From the NCBI GenBank assembly GCA_031268395.1, contig JAIRXI010000124.1, forward strand, positions 1-16,001: a stretch of 16,001 bases of DNA. Direction: 5' to 3'. The DNA comes from Tannerella sp. GTDB taxonomy: Bacteria > Bacteroidota > Bacteroidia > Bacteroidales > Tannerellaceae. Every line of letters begins with the position of its first letter. The first letter of the stretch is position 1. A model generated the notes under the pieces. That model did no database searches, was not told where the DNA came from, and saw only the letters and a list, made by a program, of their open reading frames with translations. The position numbers and the translations under genes are program-made. Positions 1 through 9,261 of the stretch are shown piece after piece.

Positions 1-199
1 CCTGCTTGCCGGCGGACGTGTTCCCGCGATCATATCCCAGTCTCCCCACAAAAAAAAGGGGGAGCAGGACAAATGATCCGGCCCGCCCCGGCTTAAAAAC
101 AGTGGCAAGTTAAGGAAAAAAATCCAGACGGCCAAAAAAAGTATCCCGAACGGGCGCATTTCAAACGGTCAAGGCAGACATGCCTTTTGACGGCATCTC

Positions 200-242
200 C
201 GGGACGACGGCATGGTGTGGCCTGTCGGCGGCCGTCATCCCG
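200..242 (-). terminator. candidate terminator hairpin downstream of the ABC-F gene
   Basis: A 12-nt inverted repeat (200-211 and 231-242, one mismatch, 19-nt loop) lies 18 bases past the stop of the minus-strand ABC-F gene. No clear T-tract follows on the minus strand, so this is only a plausible transcription end. The rest of 1-259 has A-rich runs but no gene that I can support. Confidence 0.3.
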
Positions 243-259
243 TGCGCAACGTCCGTTTC

Positions 260-1933
<1,674 letters not shown>

Positions 1934-2031
1934 TCATGATAAATGGCGATCGGGGCGGCTGTAACCGTTCGGGCGGGCAGGGCGGCTGCCGGGGCAGACA
2001 GCGGTATCTGCGTCATTTTTCCCCTTTATTG

Positions 2032-2062
2032 TTGCCCGATTACCGAAAAAAACATACATTTG
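2032..2062 (+). promoter_or_regulatory. Bacteroidetes-type promoter for the DUF1097-like gene
   Basis: TTG at 2032-2034 and TACATTTG at 2055-2062 are separated by 20 bases, fitting the Bacteroides TTTG / TAnnTTTG promoter. The predicted leader runs about 70 bases to the ATG at 2142. It holds a tandem 8-bp duplication of AGAGTATT (2105-2120) of unknown meaning. Confidence 0.65.
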
Positions 2063-2141
2063 CCCCGGAATTTGAAACAAGTGAAGTAAATGTAATTTGT
2101 AAACAGAGTATTAGAGTATTAATGTAAACAAGTAGAGGATC

Positions 2142-2657
2142 ATGAAAAATCTTTCTTTTGCGGCAGGAGCTGCCTGGACGGCGCTGCTTGCGTTTGTGAT
2201 TGTGTGTATTGACCAGCTTATCAAGGGCTGTATGCCGATTGGGGCTGAAAAGGGTTTCACGTACATTGCGTTCGTGGCCTGGGCGGTTTATTTCTTTTCG
2301 GGATGTACGGGGAAAGACGGCATTCGGGCCGCTATCGGTTATGTGATAGGAATTGCGTTTTCGATCGGGATCATGCTCCTGGCGGGCGTGTTTGCCTCGA
2401 CCGCGTTCTTTTCGGTGCCGATAGCCGTATTCGTTGTAGTGTTTGTCGTTCTCTATCTGGAAAAGGTGCCCTGGGCAGACCTGATCCCGGCCATGTTTGT
2501 GGCGTCGGGCTGCTATTTCGGCATCATGACGTATGTGCCGGAGGCTACGTTCGGGACGGCGGCGTGCGTGGAGATTGTGTACGGCTTCATCGGACTGCTT
2601 TTCGGCTGGATCACCATCACGGGCAAGACGTTTATTTCCGGACGGATCGAAAAATAA
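2142..2657 (+). CDS. small integral membrane protein, DUF1097-like
   Basis: This protein of 171 residues is mostly hydrophobic. About six membrane segments can be drawn (roughly 7-25, 40-55, 63-83, 86-106, 113-130 and 142-160), with short charged loops and a basic tail ending GRIEK. Composition and length resemble the DUF1097 inner-membrane family (YcdZ-type), whose function is unknown; the assignment rests on recalled resemblance, not on a diagnostic motif. The start is supported by AGAGGA a few bases upstream of ATG 2142 and by a well-formed promoter. It is probably monocistronic, since a strong hairpin follows and the next gene has its own leader. Confidence 0.75.
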   Translation: MKNLSFAAGAAWTALLAFVIVCIDQLIKGCMPIGAEKGFTYIAFVAWAVYFFSGCTGKDGIRAAIGYVIGIAFSIGIMLLAGVFASTAFFSVPIAVFVVVFVVLYLEKVPWADLIPAMFVASGCYFGIMTYVPEATFGTAACVEIVYGFIGLLFGWITITGKTFISGRIEK

Positions 2658-2687
2658 TCCCGTCATTCAATCCCCGGATGGGGAACA

Positions 2688-2716
2688 GCGGCGTGCGGAA
2701 ACGTTCCGCACGCCGC
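2688..2716 (+). terminator. strong hairpin after the DUF1097-like gene
   Basis: A perfect 13-bp stem (2688-2700 with 2704-2716) closes on a 3-nt loop. It lies 30 bases past the stop at 2657 and 60 bases before the GH36 start. No T-run follows, so it is either a terminator of the U-poor type or an mRNA-stabilising hairpin. Confidence 0.5.
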
Positions 2717-2775
2717 ACATGTATCGACAGACATCATGCAACAGACATAATTTTCAATTCATAATTTATATACAG

Positions 2776-4842
2776 ATGAATAAAACAACTATCAGACAGA
2801 CAATAATAGCCCTGTGTCTTTTCGCGGGATTAGGGGCAGGACTACGGGCGCAGGAAATCGTTTCGCCCGCCGATGCCCGGCAGTGGGCAGAACAGCATTT
2901 TGCCCGTGGGAAAACGCCTCCGTTCTCTTTCCTTTACGGGGGGAAGAAGTCGGACAACTTTATCCGGAACTGGCAGTACAGGGCGGAGCGGCTGGCTTCG
3001 GACGAGCCGGACGCGGAAAAGTTCCTGTACACGTATACCGACCGGAGCAGCGGGCTGGAAGTGCGCTGTACGGTCACCTGCTTTACGGATTTCCCGGCGG
3101 TGGACTGGGTGCTGCACTTCACCAACACGTCGGGGAAGAACACGCCGCTCATCGAGCAGGTAGAAGTGATTAACCATGCCTTTGCGGCCGGCGGCGAAGG
3201 CAAGTACGTGCTTCACCGCAACCGGGGAAGCAATTACGGGAAAGACGACTTCCAGCCGGTGGACGCAGAAGTCCCCGTGGGGAAGACCGTCCGGATCGAA
3301 CAGACGCGCGGCCGCTCGTCCGACATGTCGGCGCTGCCGTTTTTCAACATTGAGATGCCCGGCTCGCGCGGCATTGTTGCCGCCGTGGGATGGACGGGCA
3401 GCTGGTTTGCCGACGTGTGCCCGGCAGACGGGAAGACCCTCTCGCTGAAATCGGGCATGGGCAAGATGCGTATCACGCTCCATCCGGCGGAATCCATGCG
3501 CAGCCCGCGGATCAGCCTGCTTTTCTGGAAGGGCGCGGACCGGATGGAGGGGCACAACCGGTTCAGGCGGCTGGTCACGGCCCACTATTCCCGGAAGATC
3601 GACGGCAAGCCGGTTGAGTATCCCCTGTCGGGCGGCGCCTTCGACCATCATCCGAAGTCGGGCGACGTGGTGTGCGGCACCCTGACGGCCGATTTCGCCG
3701 TGGCGCTCGTCAAGCGCCACCGGCAATTCGACATTGTCCCCGAGCTTTTCTGGCTGGATGCCGGCTGGTATCGCCTGGATACCGAGGGCGAAGACGGCAC
3801 GTGGCTTCATAACATAGGCAACTGGACGATCGATCCCGTCCGTTTCCCCGACGGCCTGCGGCCGATAGCCGACGCGGCCCACGACGCCGGCGCAAAGTTC
3901 ATGGTATGGTTCGAGCCGGAGCGGGTCCGGCCGAAGTCGGAAATCGGGCTGGCGCATCCCGAATGGCTGCTGGCCGTGCCCGGACGCGAAAGCCGCGTGA
4001 TGAACCTCGGACACCCCGAAGCGCTGCACTGGCTGACCGAACATGTGACGGACTTTATCCGGAAGGAGGGCATCGACTATTACCGCCAGGACTGCAACAT
4101 CGACCCCCTGCCCTACTGGGATCTGAACGACGCGCCCGACCGGGTCGGCATGACGCAGATCCGGCACATCGAAGGACTGTATGCCTTTTGGGACAGCCTG
4201 CTGACGCGTTTTCCGAACCTCATTATCGACAACTGCGCCAGCGGCGGACGGCGCCTCGACATTGAGACCAACCTCCGCAGCGCGCCTTTCTGGTCGTCCG
4301 ACTACGTGTTCGACGAACCGGACGGGCACCAGTGCCATACGTACGGACTGAATTTCTACCTGCCCGTACATGGAAGGGCCGCCTACAGCACCGACCGCTA
4401 CATGTTTCGCTCGTCCCTGGGGGCAACGATCGTCATGAACTGGAGCGTGGCCGGGCGCGACTCGGAACCTGTCGAGGCCATCCAGCAGCGCATGAAGGAG
4501 TTCAAGGAACTGAGGCCCTGCTTCTACGGCGACTTCTATCCGCTCACGGATACGAAAAACTTTACCGGCGATGCCGTCTGGCTGGCTTACCAGATGAACC
4601 GCCCCGCAGAGGGCGACGGCTTTATCCTCGCCTTCCGCCGCCGGAACAGCCCCGACGAATCCATCCCCGTCCGACCCGGCGGACTGGACGCCCGGGCGAT
4701 CTATGAACTCTTCTACGAAGACTACGGTATCCGCCTGAACCGAACGGGCAGCGAACTGATGCAGGGATTCGACATCACTATCCCCGAACAGCAGGCTTCC
4801 CTGATGATACACTACAGGAAGGTGGGGAATACCGCCCCCTGA
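2776..4842 (+). CDS. secreted GH36 (melibiase-family) alpha-galactosidase-like glycoside hydrolase
   Basis: Exported enzyme of 688 residues, expected to hydrolyse terminal alpha-galactosides or related alpha-linked sugars in the periplasm or at the surface. The N-terminus is a type I signal peptide: basic start, hydrophobic core IIALCLFAGLGAG, likely cleavage near LRA/Q (about residue 25). An N-terminal beta domain precedes a TIM barrel. Barrel motifs are MVWFEPERV (376-384), YYRQDCN (435-441, likely nucleophile D439), DNCASGGRRLD (485-495) and FWSSDY (505-510, likely acid/base D509). The usual KWD nucleophile motif is RQD here. I took ATG 2776 because the signal peptide begins there; the reading frame stays open further upstream without features. 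There is no SusC/SusD pair nearby, so it is not in an obvious polysaccharide-utilisation locus. Family assignment is good; the exact sugar is unknown. Confidence 0.9.
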   Translation: MNKTTIRQTIIALCLFAGLGAGLRAQEIVSPADARQWAEQHFARGKTPPFSFLYGGKKSDNFIRNWQYRAERLASDEPDAEKFLYTYTDRSSGLEVRCTVTCFTDFPAVDWVLHFTNTSGKNTPLIEQVEVINHAFAAGGEGKYVLHRNRGSNYGKDDFQPVDAEVPVGKTVRIEQTRGRSSDMSALPFFNIEMPGSRGIVAAVGWTGSWFADVCPADGKTLSLKSGMGKMRITLHPAESMRSPRISLLFWKGADRMEGHNRFRRLVTAHYSRKIDGKPVEYPLSGGAFDHHPKSGDVVCGTLTADFAVALVKRHRQFDIVPELFWLDAGWYRLDTEGEDGTWLHNIGNWTIDPVRFPDGLRPIADAAHDAGAKFMVWFEPERVRPKSEIGLAHPEWLLAVPGRESRVMNLGHPEALHWLTEHVTDFIRKEGIDYYRQDCNIDPLPYWDLNDAPDRVGMTQIRHIEGLYAFWDSLLTRFPNLIIDNCASGGRRLDIETNLRSAPFWSSDYVFDEPDGHQCHTYGLNFYLPVHGRAAYSTDRYMFRSSLGATIVMNWSVAGRDSEPVEAIQQRMKEFKELRPCFYGDFYPLTDTKNFTGDAVWLAYQMNRPAEGDGFILAFRRRNSPDESIPVRPGGLDARAIYELFYEDYGIRLNRTGSELMQGFDITIPEQQASLMIHYRKVGNTAP

Positions 4843-4905
4843 CCGTAACGGAGTGCGTACGGGATCCCCGCTTCGTATAGAAAATGGAGATGCATGTCTC
4901 CGCAG

Positions 4906-4945
4906 TTGTGCCCTGACTTTCCCCGCAGTCGGGGCACAATTTTTT
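4906..4945 (+). terminator. intrinsic terminator of the GH36 gene
   Basis: A 13-bp stem with one G-T wobble (4906-4918 with 4927-4939) encloses an 8-nt loop and is followed directly by TTTTTT (4940-4945). It lies about 63 bases after the GH36 stop. This is the most textbook terminator in the window. Confidence 0.85.
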
Positions 4946-5053
4946 CCGCGGTTCAACTTGAACCGTTCCCGTGATCCGGATTGAACGTGCTCGCAGTTCA
5001 TCTCACCGCCCGCGCAATTGAGGCGCGATCCTTCCCGATGCGAATTTGAAAAA

Positions 5054-5093
5054 AGTCGCGCTTTCGTGTCATATTTTCCCGTTTCGCGCGACT
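5054..5093 (+). promoter_or_regulatory. inverted repeat in the ECF sigma factor leader
   Basis: AGTCGCGC (5054-5061) and its exact reverse complement (5086-5093) flank a 24-nt AT-richer segment just upstream of the sigma factor start at 5119. A TTTG at 5045-5048 and a weak TATTTTCC at 5072-5079 could form a poor promoter, with the repeat lying across the -7 region. The arrangement would suit an operator or an attenuating hairpin; the function is a guess. Confidence 0.3.
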
Positions 5094-5118
5094 AACAAAG
5101 AAAAACAGTCAGAAAAGT

Positions 5119-5613
5119 ATGAATCGGCAGGGCAGAGCAGCAGAAGAAGATTTTATCCGGATGATCCGGGAGAACGAACGCATTATTTACAAGGTATGTT
5201 CGTTCTATGTTTCCGACGAATTCCCCATGGACGATCTCTATCAGGAGACCGTGCTGAACCTGTGGAAAGCATTCCCCCGATACAGGAACGAGAGCCGCCT
5301 TTCGACCTATATTTACCGCGTGGCGCTGAACACCTGTATCTCGGGCATGCGCCGCGAAAGCCGCCGGGGACAACGGGTGCCGCTCACCTTCCTCGACGAA
5401 CCGGCCTTTGAGCCGGAGAACATGGGCGAAGATATCCGCGAACTCTATCGCCTGATCCGCCGGCTCAAAAGACTGGAACGGTCGCTCATCCTGCTCTGGC
5501 TGGAGGAGAAACCGTATCAGGAGATTGCCGAAATTACCGGACTGTCGCCGGGCAACGTGGCTACGAAACTGAAACGCATCCGCGAGAAACTGGTTAAAAT
5601 GTCGAATCAATAA
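5119..5613 (+). CDS. ECF-family RNA polymerase sigma factor
   Basis: Sigma factor of 164 residues, the usual ECF length, which directs RNA polymerase to a specific promoter set. Region 2 spans about 10-80, including DDLYQETVLNLWKAF (38-52) and the -10-recognition segment STYIYRVALNTCI (62-74). Region 4 spans about 105-160, with the helix-turn-helix YQEIAEITGLSPGNVATKLK (133-152). There is no region 1 or 3. The gene starts at ATG 5119 after an A-rich leader without a clear ribosome site, as is normal in Bacteroidetes. The membrane protein gene follows 13 bases later, so the two are almost certainly co-transcribed. No FecR-type anti-sigma or SusC-like receptor is present, so this is not the iron or glycan trans-envelope signalling type. 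Confidence 0.93.
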   Translation: MNRQGRAAEEDFIRMIRENERIIYKVCSFYVSDEFPMDDLYQETVLNLWKAFPRYRNESRLSTYIYRVALNTCISGMRRESRRGQRVPLTFLDEPAFEPENMGEDIRELYRLIRRLKRLERSLILLWLEEKPYQEIAEITGLSPGNVATKLKRIREKLVKMSNQ

Positions 5614-5626
5614 AATGTAATAAACA

Positions 5627-6241
5627 ATGGAAATGGAAGAATTGAAAAGTGTATGGGCGTCGATTGACGGACGCCTCGGAAAACAGGAAGCGATAAAGGA
5701 AAACATCATCCGGGAGATGATTCGCGACAGGTCGAACCGTTCGCTGGGCAAGCTGATGAACTACGAAATACTGTGCGTGGCAATCTATCTTATCGCGATT
5801 CCCCTAGTCGTATCCCAGTATTATTTCAAGCCGCTCCTCCGGCTGACGGGTCTGGCGGGGAATGTGTTCCTCTGGGCAATGCTTGCCATCTGCGTCGCCT
5901 CGCTTGCCTGGACGCTGTTCAAGATTGTCGCACTGATGAAGGTGGATTTCATGAAAAGCGTAAAGGCGAACGCCCTGTTGATAAACAGGTACAGGCTTTG
6001 GATACAGAAAGAGAAGCTCATCGGTTTTGCCGTGGAAATACCCGCCGTGGTGTTCATTGTGGTATGGCTTCTCGTGTCGATACAGGCAAATGCCCTTCAG
6101 TGGATAACGCTCGTCTGCGCGCTCCTGCTGGGTATATTTCTGTCGTTTTATACTTATTACAGAGGAGTGTATGACCGGCACATCGCCACCATCCGGCGAA
6201 GCCTCGAAGAGCTGAAGGAACTGGAAGAAGAGCTTCCATAG
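5627..6241 (+). CDS. four-helix membrane protein, likely partner of the ECF sigma factor
   Basis: This protein of 204 residues has a charged cytoplasmic-looking N-terminus (1-44, rich in E, K and R, beginning MEMEELKSVW). Four membrane segments follow at about 46-66, 78-102, 131-153 and 158-178, and the C-terminus is an acidic helical tail (185-204) ending ELEEELP. I do not recognise a named domain. Bacteroidetes ECF sigma genes often carry such a membrane gene directly behind them. By position it may act as an anti-sigma factor, with the N-terminal region holding the sigma factor at the membrane, but it has no recognisable zinc-binding anti-sigma motif. An alternative start two codons in (ATG 5633) is possible. 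It converges on the minus-strand operon ending at 6289. Confidence 0.85.
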   Translation: MEMEELKSVWASIDGRLGKQEAIKENIIREMIRDRSNRSLGKLMNYEILCVAIYLIAIPLVVSQYYFKPLLRLTGLAGNVFLWAMLAICVASLAWTLFKIVALMKVDFMKSVKANALLINRYRLWIQKEKLIGFAVEIPAVVFIVVWLLVSIQANALQWITLVCALLLGIFLSFYTYYRGVYDRHIATIRRSLEELKELEEELP

Positions 6242-6257
6242 CACGTGTGTCAAACGT

Positions 6258-6298
6258 ACGCGGATGACGCAGCTGTGGAGGAGTTGCGTCATCTGCGT
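6258..6298. terminator. bidirectional hairpin between convergent genes
   Basis: A stem of nine perfect pairs (GATGACGCA 6263-6271 with 6285-6293), extendable to about 14 pairs with one wobble, encloses a 13-nt loop. It lies between the sigma-operon membrane gene (stop 6241) and the DMT transporter gene (stop 6289), overlapping the last codons of the latter. Position suggests a shared terminator for both directions. Neither side has a strong T-run. Confidence 0.5.
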
Positions 6299-7230
6299 GC
6301 TTTCACATCCCCGGCCTTCTTCCGTCTGTTTGCCAGCATTACGCCGAGCAGGATAACGGCCAGTCCGGCTATCTGGACGGGCGTCACGTGTTCTTTCCCC
6401 AGCGCCATGCCGATGAGCACCGCCACGGGCGGATTGACATACGCATGGGTGCCGACTTCGGCCGCCGGCCGGACTTTCAGCAACCAGACGTAGGCGGAAT
6501 AGGCCATCAGCGAGCCGAAGACGATCAGGTAGGCGAGCGAGAACCACGCGGAAGCCGGGATTTCCGTAACATCCGTACGGCCGGCCTCGCCTGCCGCGAA
6601 CGAGCATATCCAGAACATCGCGCTCGCGAACAGCATCTGCCAGGCCGAACCGGCAAAGGCATTGACTTCTTCTGCCGTCGATGAGCGGTATTTCGCGTAC
6701 AGTGTGCCCAACGCCCACGATATGCAGCCGAACACCAGGATCAGGACGCCATACGTCCCGTGTCCGCCCGCCGCATCCGTCCTCAGCTGCTCGGCATACA
6801 GCACGACCACCCCCAGAAAGCCGGTCAGGATACCCGTCAGGGTGGCGGCGCTGCGGAAGTTTTGCTTCCACGCCGGTACGTCGAGCGCCACGATCCAGAT
6901 GGCGGTCGACGAAGCAATCGTGGCGACGAGGGCGCTGCCGAGATACTGCTGCGCCAGCATCACGACGGCCATGTCGATAAACAGCAGGACGATGCCGCTG
7001 ACCGCCGAGGTACGTATCAGTTTCCAGCGGAACACCGCTTCGCCGCGAAAGCCGCACCAGGCCAGCAGCGCCAGCCCCGCCACGCTGAAACGGATGGCCC
7101 CGAGCAGGAAGGGAGGAAACCCCTTCAGCGCAACGCCTATCGCATAATAGGTGGAACCCCAGACCACATATATCAGGAAATAGGCGAACCATACGCCTGC
7201 CTTCCCCGCTCCCGCCGGCCTACTTCCCAT
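6289..7230 (-). CDS. EamA/DMT-family membrane exporter
   Basis: This drug/metabolite transporter-superfamily protein has 313 residues, the usual length for two EamA repeats of five helices. The N-terminal half opens with [20 protein letters not shown] and includes an RF-containing second helix ([15 protein letters not shown]), both typical of the family. The C-terminal half contains [20 protein letters not shown] and ends [15 protein letters not shown] followed by a last helix and a basic tail. Such proteins export amino acids or other metabolites across the inner membrane. I chose ATG 7230, which overlaps the 3' end of the C-S lyase gene by 11 bases; the open frame further upstream lies inside that gene. 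Last gene of the minus-strand operon. Next to a cysteine-handling enzyme it might export a thiol or related amino acid, but that is inference. Confidence 0.9.
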   Translation of the reverse strand: MGSRPAGAGKAGVWFAYFLIYVVWGSTYYAIGVALKGFPPFLLGAIRFSVAGLALLAWCGFRGEAVFRWKLIRTSAVSGIVLLFIDMAVVMLAQQYLGSALVATIASSTAIWIVALDVPAWKQNFRSAATLTGILTGFLGVVVLYAEQLRTDAAGGHGTYGVLILVFGCISWALGTLYAKYRSSTAEEVNAFAGSAWQMLFASAMFWICSFAAGEAGRTDVTEIPASAWFSLAYLIVFGSLMAYSAYVWLLKVRPAAEVGTHAYVNPPVAVLIGMALGKEHVTPVQIAGLAVILLGVMLANRRKKAGDVKARR

Positions 7231-8380
7231 ACACACGCCTGAATCTTTCAAGCCCTTCGACAAGGAGTTTCCTCGGGCAGGCAATGTTGAACCTGACAAA
7301 CCCTTCCCCCGCTGCTCCGTACATCGCCCCTTCGTTCACCCGCAGTTTCTCTCTTTCGAGCAGCGTCTCCGCAATCCGGGCGGAGGGCAGGCCGAGTGGA
7401 GAACAGTCTACCCAGACCAAGTAGGTGGCCTCGAGCGGCAGTACGGTAAACTGCGGGAGGTGTTTCGCAAAATAGTCTCTGAAACAGATGTAGTTGTCAT
7501 ACAGATACGCCTTCAGCGCCTCGAGCCATGCTTCCCCCCGATTATAGGCGGCTATCAGCGCCTCGACGGCAAAGACGCTGATTTCGCAGACTTCATTGAC
7601 GTTGAGCGCCCTGTCAATCGCCTTCCGTCTGGCTTCGTCGGCGGCGATGATGCCGGCCACCTGTATGCCCGCCAGGTTGAAGGTCTTGCCGGGCGAGACG
7701 CAGGTGACCGAGCCGTACAGGAAGTCCTCGCTCAGGGAGGCAAACGGAAGGTGGGTATGCCCCGGGTAAACCAGGTCGCAGTGGATCTCGTCAGACACGA
7801 CCGTCACGCGGTTGCGCAGACAAATGTCCCCTATCCGGTTCAGCTCTTCCCCCGTCCATACCCGGCCCGCCGGATTGTGCGGGTTGCAGAGCAGCAGAAG
7901 GGTGGTTTGCGGGTCGGAGGCTTTTGCCTCCAGGTCTGCAAAGTCGACGGTATAGGTACCGTTCCGGTATGTCAGGTCGTTCGAGACCGTTTCGCACTGG
8001 TTGTTGCGGATGGAAGAGAAGAAGCAGTTGTAGACCGGCGACTGGACGATCACCCTGTCGCCCGGGCTTGTCAGGGCTTTGACGGCGGCGGACAGGGCGG
8101 GCACTACGCCCGTGGTAAAGAGGATCCAGTCCTGCTTCATGCGGAAGTTGTGCCGCCGCGCAAACCATCCCTCGACGGCCTCGAAACAGGCGCCGGGTAC
8201 TTTCGCGTAACCGAAAATGCCGTGCTGCGCCCTTCGCTCCAGCGCGTCGATAACGGGCCGGGCGGTGCGGAAATCCATGTCGGCCACCCACATCGGCAGC
8301 ACGTCGCCGTCGCCGTCCGAGTCCCACTTGTACGAATGGCTGTCGCGCCGCGGGACGATTTCGTCGAAAACGGATTCCAT
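7220..8380 (-). CDS. MalY/PatB-type PLP-dependent C-S lyase (cystathionine beta-lyase-like aminotransferase fold)
   Basis: Enzyme of 386 residues of the fold-type I PLP family. The MalY/PatB group cleaves cystathionine or cysteine conjugates to a thiol (or sulfide), pyruvate and ammonia. Diagnostic stretches, in order: [10 protein letters not shown] near the N-terminus, [26 protein letters not shown] (cofactor-side tyrosine), [20 protein letters not shown], and [10 protein letters not shown] with the PLP lysine at about K232. The C-terminus has the usual [10 protein letters not shown] arginine region. I chose ATG 8380. A GTG codon immediately before it (8383) directly abuts the upstream stop and is a possible but less likely start. 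Third gene of the operon, 3 bases behind the DUF3737 gene and overlapping the exporter gene. Confidence 0.94.
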   Translation of the reverse strand: MESVFDEIVPRRDSHSYKWDSDGDGDVLPMWVADMDFRTARPVIDALERRAQHGIFGYAKVPGACFEAVEGWFARRHNFRMKQDWILFTTGVVPALSAAVKALTSPGDRVIVQSPVYNCFFSSIRNNQCETVSNDLTYRNGTYTVDFADLEAKASDPQTTLLLLCNPHNPAGRVWTGEELNRIGDICLRNRVTVVSDEIHCDLVYPGHTHLPFASLSEDFLYGSVTCVSPGKTFNLAGIQVAGIIAADEARRKAIDRALNVNEVCEISVFAVEALIAAYNRGEAWLEALKAYLYDNYICFRDYFAKHLPQFTVLPLEATYLVWVDCSPLGLPSARIAETLLEREKLRVNEGAMYGAAGEGFVRFNIACPRKLLVEGLERFRRVYGK

Positions 8381-8383
8381 CAC

Positions 8384-9241
8384 TCAGCCGCTCTGCCGGG
8401 TCTCCCGGATATGACACGCTCCCGGCCGGCGGCAGTTTTCGTCGATAATGACCTCGCCGATGCTGTGGGCGGCGATGCTTCCACCCTGCGGGTTTTTCAC
8501 GCTTGCAACGTGGCTGCTGACCTCGGCTTCCAGTGTACTGTATTCAAAACACAGGTCGGCCGTTTCGTCCATCACGCAGTTCTCCATCACCAGACCGGTC
8601 GCATAACAAAGCGGCTGCGTGCCCGATATGCTGCAATTCACCAGTCGCAGGTTTTTCGAGTGCCAGCCGAGGTATTCTCCCGAGATGACCGAATCGAAGA
8701 CCGTCACGTTCTCCGTTTTCCAGAAGGCATCTTTCGAATCCAGCTGCGCATGGCGTATCACCACGTTTTTCGCATCCTGGAACGAATAGTTCCCCTGCAA
8801 CCTGAAATCGCTGATCTCCATATTCTCGGAATACATGAAGATATAGTCGCCGCCTTTCACTTCGACGTTCTTCAGTTCGAGGTTCCGGCAGTTCCAGCAA
8901 CATTCTGCCGCGTTTGTCAGCCGCACGTTTTCGAGATACAGCCCGTCGATTTCCCGGAACATCTTGGGCGCTTCCACCAGCGTGCCGGTCATGCGGATAT
9001 TTTTCGAATACCAGATGGCCGCGCGGCTGTAAACGGTAAACAGGCAGTCTTCTATCACCGTGCGGTCGTTGTGCCAGAACGGGTATTTGCTCATAAACGT
9101 ACACTTGTATGCCTCGATGTCGCTGCTCTCCTTCACCGGCGATTCGCCGGGATAAAACCGTACGCCTTCGAGGCGGAGGCCACTGCTCGCGAAAAGCGGA
9201 CGCTCGCCCTCAAAAAAAGTATCACTGATTATCTTCTTCAT
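8384..9241 (-). CDS. DUF3737 family, right-handed beta-helix-like protein
   Basis: Cytoplasmic-looking protein of 285 residues without signal peptide or membrane segments. It begins MKKIISDTFFEGERPLFAS, typical of DUF3737. The rest consists of degenerate repeats of about 20 residues alternating hydrophobic strands with turns (for example NIRMTGTLVEA, GLYLENVRLTN, NLELKNVEVKGG, NLRLVNCSISG), the pattern of a right-handed beta-helix or pectate-lyase-like fold. Unusually many Trp and Cys occur (WHND, CCWNCRN, FWKTENV). No catalytic residues can be named and the family has no established function. ATG 9241 starts the domain exactly; the frame remains open further upstream only as an artefact of overlapping the DUF418 gene. 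Second gene of the operon, 20 bases behind DUF418. Confidence 0.9.
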   Translation of the reverse strand: MKKIISDTFFEGERPLFASSGLRLEGVRFYPGESPVKESSDIEAYKCTFMSKYPFWHNDRTVIEDCLFTVYSRAAIWYSKNIRMTGTLVEAPKMFREIDGLYLENVRLTNAAECCWNCRNLELKNVEVKGGDYIFMYSENMEISDFRLQGNYSFQDAKNVVIRHAQLDSKDAFWKTENVTVFDSVISGEYLGWHSKNLRLVNCSISGTQPLCYATGLVMENCVMDETADLCFEYSTLEAEVSSHVASVKNPQGGSIAAHSIGEVIIDENCRRPGACHIRETRQSG

Positions 9242-9261
9242 CTGTAAATGGGTTATGTAAT

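Noticed and set aside
1..76. Possible 3' end of a plus-strand gene (frame 2, ending TGA at 74-76 with a lysine-rich tail), or the 5' end of a minus-strand gene (ATG at 33)
   Set aside because: Too short to assign. All three plus frames are open at the edge and neither reading has a recognisable motif.
2842..5001. Minus-strand open frame of 719 codons opposite the GH36 gene
   Set aside because: It is antisense to a gene with clear catalytic motifs, its translation has no recognisable domain, and it crosses the GH36 terminator. GC-rich third positions produce such shadows.
7460..9247. Plus-strand open frame of 595 codons opposite the C-S lyase and DUF3737 genes
   Set aside because: It spans two genes with firm family assignments on the other strand and has the low-complexity composition of an antisense shadow. 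The same applies to the long plus frames at 212-1750 and 9337-10482.
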